Assembly: GCF_003130075.1 (NCBI RefSeq)
Contig: NZ_NRCW01000006.1
Span: forward strand, 36,180 to 100,179
Reading direction: 5' to 3'
DNA length: 64,000 bases
DNA from: Aggregatibacter segnis
GTDB lineage: Bacteria > Pseudomonadota > Gammaproteobacteria > Enterobacterales > Pasteurellaceae
Shown in pieces: positions 57,385 through 64,000 of this stretch. The translations under genes and the position numbers were made by a program. The first letter of the stretch is position 1. Each line of letters opens with the position of its first letter. The notes under the pieces are model-generated. The model did not search any database. It was not told where the DNA came from and saw nothing but the letters and a program-made list of their open reading frames with translations.

Positions 57385-57505
57385 TGGTTGTTCCTTGTGC
57401 TCAAATTTGACTGTTCTTTTTACCACTAAATCCGGCTTTGTGCTATCACAACGCACAGAAAATCTTTATAATTTCCGCCCTACTGTCATTTATTGGAGTG
57501 ATTTT

Positions 57506-57814
57506 ATGAATATCGTCGAGTTTCATCAGAAGATCGAGCAAATTTGGGATGAAATTGAAGAGCAACTGGAGGCGCAAGATTGTGATGCCGATTGTGAACG
57601 CCAAGGCTCCGTGTTCACGATTACGCTTGGCGATCGCAGCCAAATTGTGATCAACAAACAAGAACCGTTGTTGGAATTATGGTTGGCGAGCCATAATGGC
57701 GGTTTCCATTTTGCCTATAAAAACGAACGTTGGGTCAGCAACGACGGCTTGGATTTTTGGCAAGCCCTAACTGAAGCGCTTGCTAAACATGGTGAGCAGG
57801 TGCAGCTCGGTTAA
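57506..57814 (+). CDS. cyaY: Frataxin-like iron-binding protein CyaY
   Basis: A 102-residue protein. MNIVEFHQKIEQIWDEIEEQ holds the acidic helix that binds iron; CDADCERQGSVFTITLGDRS and IVINKQEPLLELWLASHNGG with WVSNDGLDFW complete the frataxin pattern. It regulates iron-sulfur cluster assembly by IscS. ATG 57506 follows TTGGAGTG; a TATAAT (57467-57472) supplies a likely -10. It overlaps recQ by one base. Confidence 0.95.
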   Translation: MNIVEFHQKIEQIWDEIEEQLEAQDCDADCERQGSVFTITLGDRSQIVINKQEPLLELWLASHNGGFHFAYKNERWVSNDGLDFWQALTEALAKHGEQVQLG

Positions 57815-59703
57815 TGAATCACCTTACCTCATCCGAACCCATGAAAAGTGCGGTGGATTTTCTCGATAAATCGTCGGCAAAATCCACCGCACTTTATACG
57901 ACGGCAAAGAATGTGTTGCATTCGGTGTTCGGCTATCAAGCTTTCCGCAAAGGGCAAGAGGAAATTATCCAGGCGGCGCTGAATGGGCAAGACTGCTTGG
58001 TCATTATGGCGACAGGCACGGGAAAATCGTTGTGCTACCAAATTCCTGCGTTATGTTTTGATGGGATGACCTTGGTGGTATCGCCGTTGATTTCACTGAT
58101 GAAAGACCAAGTGGATCAGCTACGCGCCAGTGGCGTAGAAGCGGATTATTTAAACTCCTCGCAAACCTTTGAAGAACAGCAACAGGTGCAAAATAGGGCG
58201 ATTTCCGGGCAGTTAAAATTATTGTATTTGTCCCCGGAAAAAGTCATGACGAACAGCTTTTTCCAATTTATTTCTCATTGCAACGTCAGCTTTATTGCTA
58301 TCGACGAGGCACATTGCATTTCCCAATGGGGCCATGATTTTCGTCCTGAATATACCCAACTGGGCGGGCTAAAAGGTTGTTTCCCTAAGGTGCCAATTAT
58401 GGCGCTTACCGCCACGGCGGATCAGACAACGCAACAAGATATTCTGCAAAATCTCCGGCTAAATCGACCGCACTTTCATGTGGGCAGTTTCGATCGCCCG
58501 AATATTCGTTATACCTTAGTGGAAAAATTTAAGCCGATGGAACAGCTGTGTCGTTTCGTGGTGGCACAAAAAGGCAAAAGCGGCATTGTGTATTGCAACA
58601 GCCGCAACAAAGTAGAGCGTATTGCGGAGACCCTGTGCAACAAAGGTGTGCGGGCGGCGGCGTATCATGCGGGCATGGAAAATAGCTTACGGGAAAAAGT
58701 GCAGCGGGATTTTCAGCGGGATAATATTCAAGTAGTGGTGGCGACGATCGCCTTCGGTATGGGGATTAATAAATCCAACGTGCGCTTTGTGGCGCATTTC
58801 GATTTACCGCGTAGCATTGAATCCTACTATCAAGAAACCGGCCGTGCAGGGCGGGATGATTTGCCGGCTGAGGCGGTGTTGTTCTACGATCCGGCGGATT
58901 ATGTATGGTTGAATAAAATGTTGATGGAAAAGCCGGAAACGCTACAACGCCAAGTTGAACAGCATAAATTGCAAGCCATCGGCGAATTTGCTGAGAGTCA
59001 AACCTGTCGCCGTTTGGTCTTATTGAATTATTTCGGCGAACATCGTCAAACCGCCTGTCAAAATTGCGATATTTGTCTTGATCCACCGAAAAAATACGAT
59101 GGGTTGTTGGACGCGCAAAAAATTATGTCGGCAATTTATCGCACCGGTCAATCTTATGGTGCACATTATGTCATCGCTGTCTTGCGTGGTATGAATAATC
59201 AGAAAATTCGTGACCAGCAACACGACCAACTGAGTGTATACGGCATCGGCAAGGAACACAGCACGGAATATTGGCAGTCAGTATTACGCCAGTTAATTCA
59301 TTTGGGCTTTGTGCGCCAAATCATCGGCGAGTACGGTAACACGTTACAGTTAACGGAAAATGCGAAGCCGATTTTGCGTGGCGAAATCCCGTTGGAATTG
59401 GCAACGCCACGTCTGTCATCTATCGTCACTACTGCCATGATGCACAAAAGTGCGGTCGGTTCTTACGACAAAGATTTATTTGCACGCTTGCGCTTCCTGC
59501 GTAAGCAAATTGCCGATAAGGAAAACATTCCCCCGTATATCGTGTTTAACGATGCGACTTTGCAAGAAATGGCGCAATACCAACCGGTCAGCAACATTGA
59601 AATGTTGCAAATTAACGGTGTCGGTACGATCAAATTGGAGCGTTTCGGACAAGCGTTTCTGGCGTTAATTCGCGAACATAAAAATGCCCGTGCAGCCGAA
59701 TAA
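57814..59703 (+). CDS. recQ: ATP-dependent DNA helicase RecQ
   Basis: A 629-residue SF2 3'-5' helicase. Helicase motif I MATGTGKSLCYQIPA and motif II DEAHCISQWGHDFRPEY are intact, and GRAGRDDLPA (motif VI) follows. The zinc-binding and winged-helix (RQC) region has CRRLVLLNYFGE and CQNCDICLDPPKK, and the C-terminal HRDC domain begins about residue 545. The start overlaps cyaY (TAATG). Its first ~30 codons contain an inverted uptake-signal pair, so the N-terminus is slightly longer than in typical RecQ proteins. Confidence 0.94.
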   Translation: MNHLTSSEPMKSAVDFLDKSSAKSTALYTTAKNVLHSVFGYQAFRKGQEEIIQAALNGQDCLVIMATGTGKSLCYQIPALCFDGMTLVVSPLISLMKDQVDQLRASGVEADYLNSSQTFEEQQQVQNRAISGQLKLLYLSPEKVMTNSFFQFISHCNVSFIAIDEAHCISQWGHDFRPEYTQLGGLKGCFPKVPIMALTATADQTTQQDILQNLRLNRPHFHVGSFDRPNIRYTLVEKFKPMEQLCRFVVAQKGKSGIVYCNSRNKVERIAETLCNKGVRAAAYHAGMENSLREKVQRDFQRDNIQVVVATIAFGMGINKSNVRFVAHFDLPRSIESYYQETGRAGRDDLPAEAVLFYDPADYVWLNKMLMEKPETLQRQVEQHKLQAIGEFAESQTCRRLVLLNYFGEHRQTACQNCDICLDPPKKYDGLLDAQKIMSAIYRTGQSYGAHYVIAVLRGMNNQKIRDQQHDQLSVYGIGKEHSTEYWQSVLRQLIHLGFVRQIIGEYGNTLQLTENAKPILRGEIPLELATPRLSSIVTTAMMHKSAVGSYDKDLFARLRFLRKQIADKENIPPYIVFNDATLQEMAQYQPVSNIEMLQINGVGTIKLERFGQAFLALIREHKNARAAE

Positions 59704-59736
59704 GTCTACGTGCCATTTAAGTGCAGTTATGTTTAG

Positions 59737-62220
<2,484 letters not shown>

Positions 62221-62229
62221 AATCCATTT

Positions 62230-62277
62230 AAAAAAAGCACCGCACTTTATTATTCAAAGTGCGGTGCTTTTTTTTTG
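62230..62277. terminator. gyrB terminator from an inverted uptake-signal pair
   Basis: AAAAAAGCACCGCACTTT, loop ATTATTC, AAAGTGCGGTGCTTTTTTTT. Perfect stem; works on both strands and also serves coaA. Confidence 0.9.
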
Positions 62278-63231
62278 TTATTTTCTTAAGGTGACCAATT
62301 CGACTTCATGGTTTGCGCCTTTCTTTAGAATTAAATCGGCGCGTTCTCGCGTAGGTAGAATATTTTCTTTCAGGTTCAATCCGTTAATTTCATCCCAAAT
62401 TTTTCCCGCCGTGGTAACCGCTTCTTGTTCAGAAAGATTGGCGTAATGTTTGAAATATGAGTTCGGATCGGTAAAAGCACTTTGGCGGAACTTCAGAAAG
62501 CGGTGAATATACCATTCTTTTAATAAGTCTTCTTCCGCATCAACATAAATAGAGAAATCGACAAAATCAGACACAAACAGCTCATTGGCTTGATTTCTGT
62601 TAGGTTGCAAGACGTTTAACCCTTCTAAAATCAGAATGTCAGGTTGATCGATGACATTAAATTGATCAGGGATAATGTCATATGTTAGGTGAGAATAAAT
62701 TGGCGCGCTAACATTTGGCTTGCCGGATTTTATATCTGCTAAAAAATGAATCAGTTTTGGCGTGTTGTAAGAAATCGGAAAGCCTTTTTTATGCAATAAA
62801 TTGTGTTCTTGAAGATAGGCTAACGGGTGTAGGAAGCCATCTGTTGTAATCAAATCGACTTTACGTTGTTGTGGCCAATGGCTTAAAAGCGATTGCAGAA
62901 TCCGGGCTGAGGTGCTTTTCCCTACCGCTACGCTGCCTGCAATACTAATAATGTAGGGCACATTTGTGCTTTTCTCACCAAGAAAACGGCGCAACACATT
63001 TTGGCGACGAATGTTTTCATCTATATAGTAGTTAATCAAACGGACTAACGGCAAATAGATTGTACGAACTTCGTCAAGGGAAAGTTCTTCATTTATCCCA
63101 AGCAGAGGTTTGAGATCCTGTTCGGTGAGTGTTAATGGTACAGATTTACGCAATTCTGCCCAACGTTGCCGATCAAATGATAAAAATGGCGTCAGTTGTT
63201 CTGGCATAGAAGAAGAAACCGAAAAGTCCAC
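62278..63231 (-). CDS. coaA: Pantothenate kinase (type I)
   Basis: A 317-residue kinase catalysing the first committed step of coenzyme A synthesis. P-loop [18 protein letters not shown] is at about 99-116, with [12 protein letters not shown] (Walker B area) and [14 protein letters not shown] following. HPYFSF-like start: the frame opens with GTG ([19 protein letters not shown]), judged correct because the first residues match the Haemophilus pattern; the ATG eight codons later is the alternative. No clear ribosome site is seen for either. Confidence 0.93.
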   Translation of the reverse strand: MDFSVSSSMPEQLTPFLSFDRQRWAELRKSVPLTLTEQDLKPLLGINEELSLDEVRTIYLPLVRLINYYIDENIRRQNVLRRFLGEKSTNVPYIISIAGSVAVGKSTSARILQSLLSHWPQQRKVDLITTDGFLHPLAYLQEHNLLHKKGFPISYNTPKLIHFLADIKSGKPNVSAPIYSHLTYDIIPDQFNVIDQPDILILEGLNVLQPNRNQANELFVSDFVDFSIYVDAEEDLLKEWYIHRFLKFRQSAFTDPNSYFKHYANLSEQEAVTTAGKIWDEINGLNLKENILPTRERADLILKKGANHEVELVTLRK

Positions 63232-63400
63232 GTGCTGAATTACTCTTTTTTAGCCAATGATAGGTTGCAAAATATACCTTATAAATAAGGGATTGAGCAG
63301 TAAAATTTTTGCATAATCAGCTAAATTCACCGACGTTAGAGGGTTTTTGCTTGATAATTAAACGAATAACCAAAAAAAACTTTATTTACTAAAAAAAAAC

Positions 63401-63428
63401 TTGTCAGGCATAAAAAAATCCCTATAAT
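63401..63428 (+). promoter_or_regulatory. Promoter of the tRNA-tufB operon
   Basis: TTGTCA (63401-63406), 16-base spacer, TATAAT (63423-63428), followed by a GC-rich discriminator (ACGCCTC) as in stringently controlled tRNA promoters. Confidence 0.85.
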
Positions 63429-63448
63429 ACGCCTCACTTGTTTACGAC

Positions 63449-63524
<76 letters not shown>

Positions 63525-63553
63525 TTTCTCGTATTCAAGTTCCAACTTAGAGT

Positions 63554-63638
63554 GGAGGGATTCCCGAGCGGCCAAAGGGAGCAGACTGTAAATCTGCCGG
63601 CTCAGCCTTCGAAGGTTCGAATCCTTCTCCCTCCACCA
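63554..63638 (+). tRNA. tyrU: tRNA-Tyr (anticodon GTA)
   Basis: 85 nt with CCA and a long variable arm. GGAGGGA pairs with TCCCTCC; anticodon loop CTGTAAA gives GTA. Confidence 0.95.
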
Positions 63639-63675
63639 TTTCTAAGCGACCGATGGGACAGATGAATTAAGAACG

Positions 63676-63750
63676 GCGGGCATCGTATAATGGCTATTAC
63701 CTTAGCCTTCCAAGCTAATGACGCGGGTTCGATTCCCGCTGCCCGCTCCA
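63676..63750 (+). tRNA. glyT: tRNA-Gly (anticodon TCC)
   Basis: 75 nt with CCA. GCGGGCA pairs with TGCCCGC; anticodon loop CTTCCAA gives TCC. Confidence 0.95.
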
Positions 63751-63753
63751 AGC

Positions 63754-63829
63754 GCTGATATAGCTCAGTTGGTAGAGCGCACCCTTGGTAAGGGTGAGGT
63801 CGGCAGTTCGAATCTGCCTATCAGCACCA
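63754..63829 (+). tRNA. thrT: tRNA-Thr (anticodon GGT)
   Basis: 76 nt with CCA. GCTGATA pairs with TATCAGC; anticodon loop TTGGTAA gives GGT. It begins four bases after the previous tRNA. Confidence 0.95.
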
Positions 63830-63886
63830 CTTCTTAATAATCTCTCCATTACAAATTTTAATACTTTGGTTAGTCTGGTAAATTGA

Positions 63887-64000
<114 letters not shown>

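Overview
The window is a chromosomal segment from a member of the Pasteurellaceae. The Hin-type DNA uptake signal (AAGTGCGGT and its complement) recurs throughout, often as inverted pairs that double as terminators. The proteins read as Haemophilus/Aggregatibacter-like. Aggregatibacter is my best guess, but that rests on remembered similarity and no search was run.

Layout. 1-9031: the end of selB, a DUF3298-type lipoprotein, an MgtC-family protein, rluE, an NSS-type sodium transporter with an unusually small partner gene (30 aa), and cydDC. 9209-15716: a Dcu-family dicarboxylate carrier, the yibN-secB-gpsA-cysE cluster, glpX behind a PurR-like operator, zapB and mioC. 15717-16138: the chromosomal replication origin (oriC), with three DnaA boxes and 13 GATC sites, lying between mioC and mnmG as in E. 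coli. 16139-25640: mnmG-rsmG and the complete ATP synthase operon atpIBEFHAGDC. 25731-29583: deoC and the envelope lipid-transport pair ydbH-ynbE.

29663-42925 is accessory DNA inserted at selC, the selenocysteine tRNA gene. An intact island of about 12.4 kb lies between two copies of a 17-bp selC-derived core. Its genes all read leftward: a P4-type integrase, a Fic protein, an unknown protein, an AlpA-like regulator, several small phage-type proteins (one resembling a terminase small subunit, one AntA antirepressor, one Icd/Ash-like), a primase/helicase, and a second Fic protein. There are no capsid or tail genes. This looks like a phage satellite (P4-like or PICI-like). It has several unexplained repeat families that resemble replication iterons, operators and integrase arm sites. 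To its left lies the wreck of an older, related island: a frameshifted, internally deleted integrase and a second att-like copy.

43142-63231: housekeeping genes again. These are nlpD with a small adjacent NlpD-like lipoprotein, yqaA, surE-truD-ispF-ispD-ftsB, rpe-gph-trpS, a MarC-family protein, an ABC-F ATPase, recA (LexA box in its promoter) with recX, ridA, lysA-lptM, cyaY-recQ, gyrB and coaA. 63401-64000: a promoter followed by tRNA-Thr, Tyr, Gly, Thr and the start of tuf, the classical tRNA-tufB operon.

The likeliest site of undescribed biology is the selC island. It combines two autoinhibited-type Fic proteins, three iteron-like arrays and a tandem integration history.
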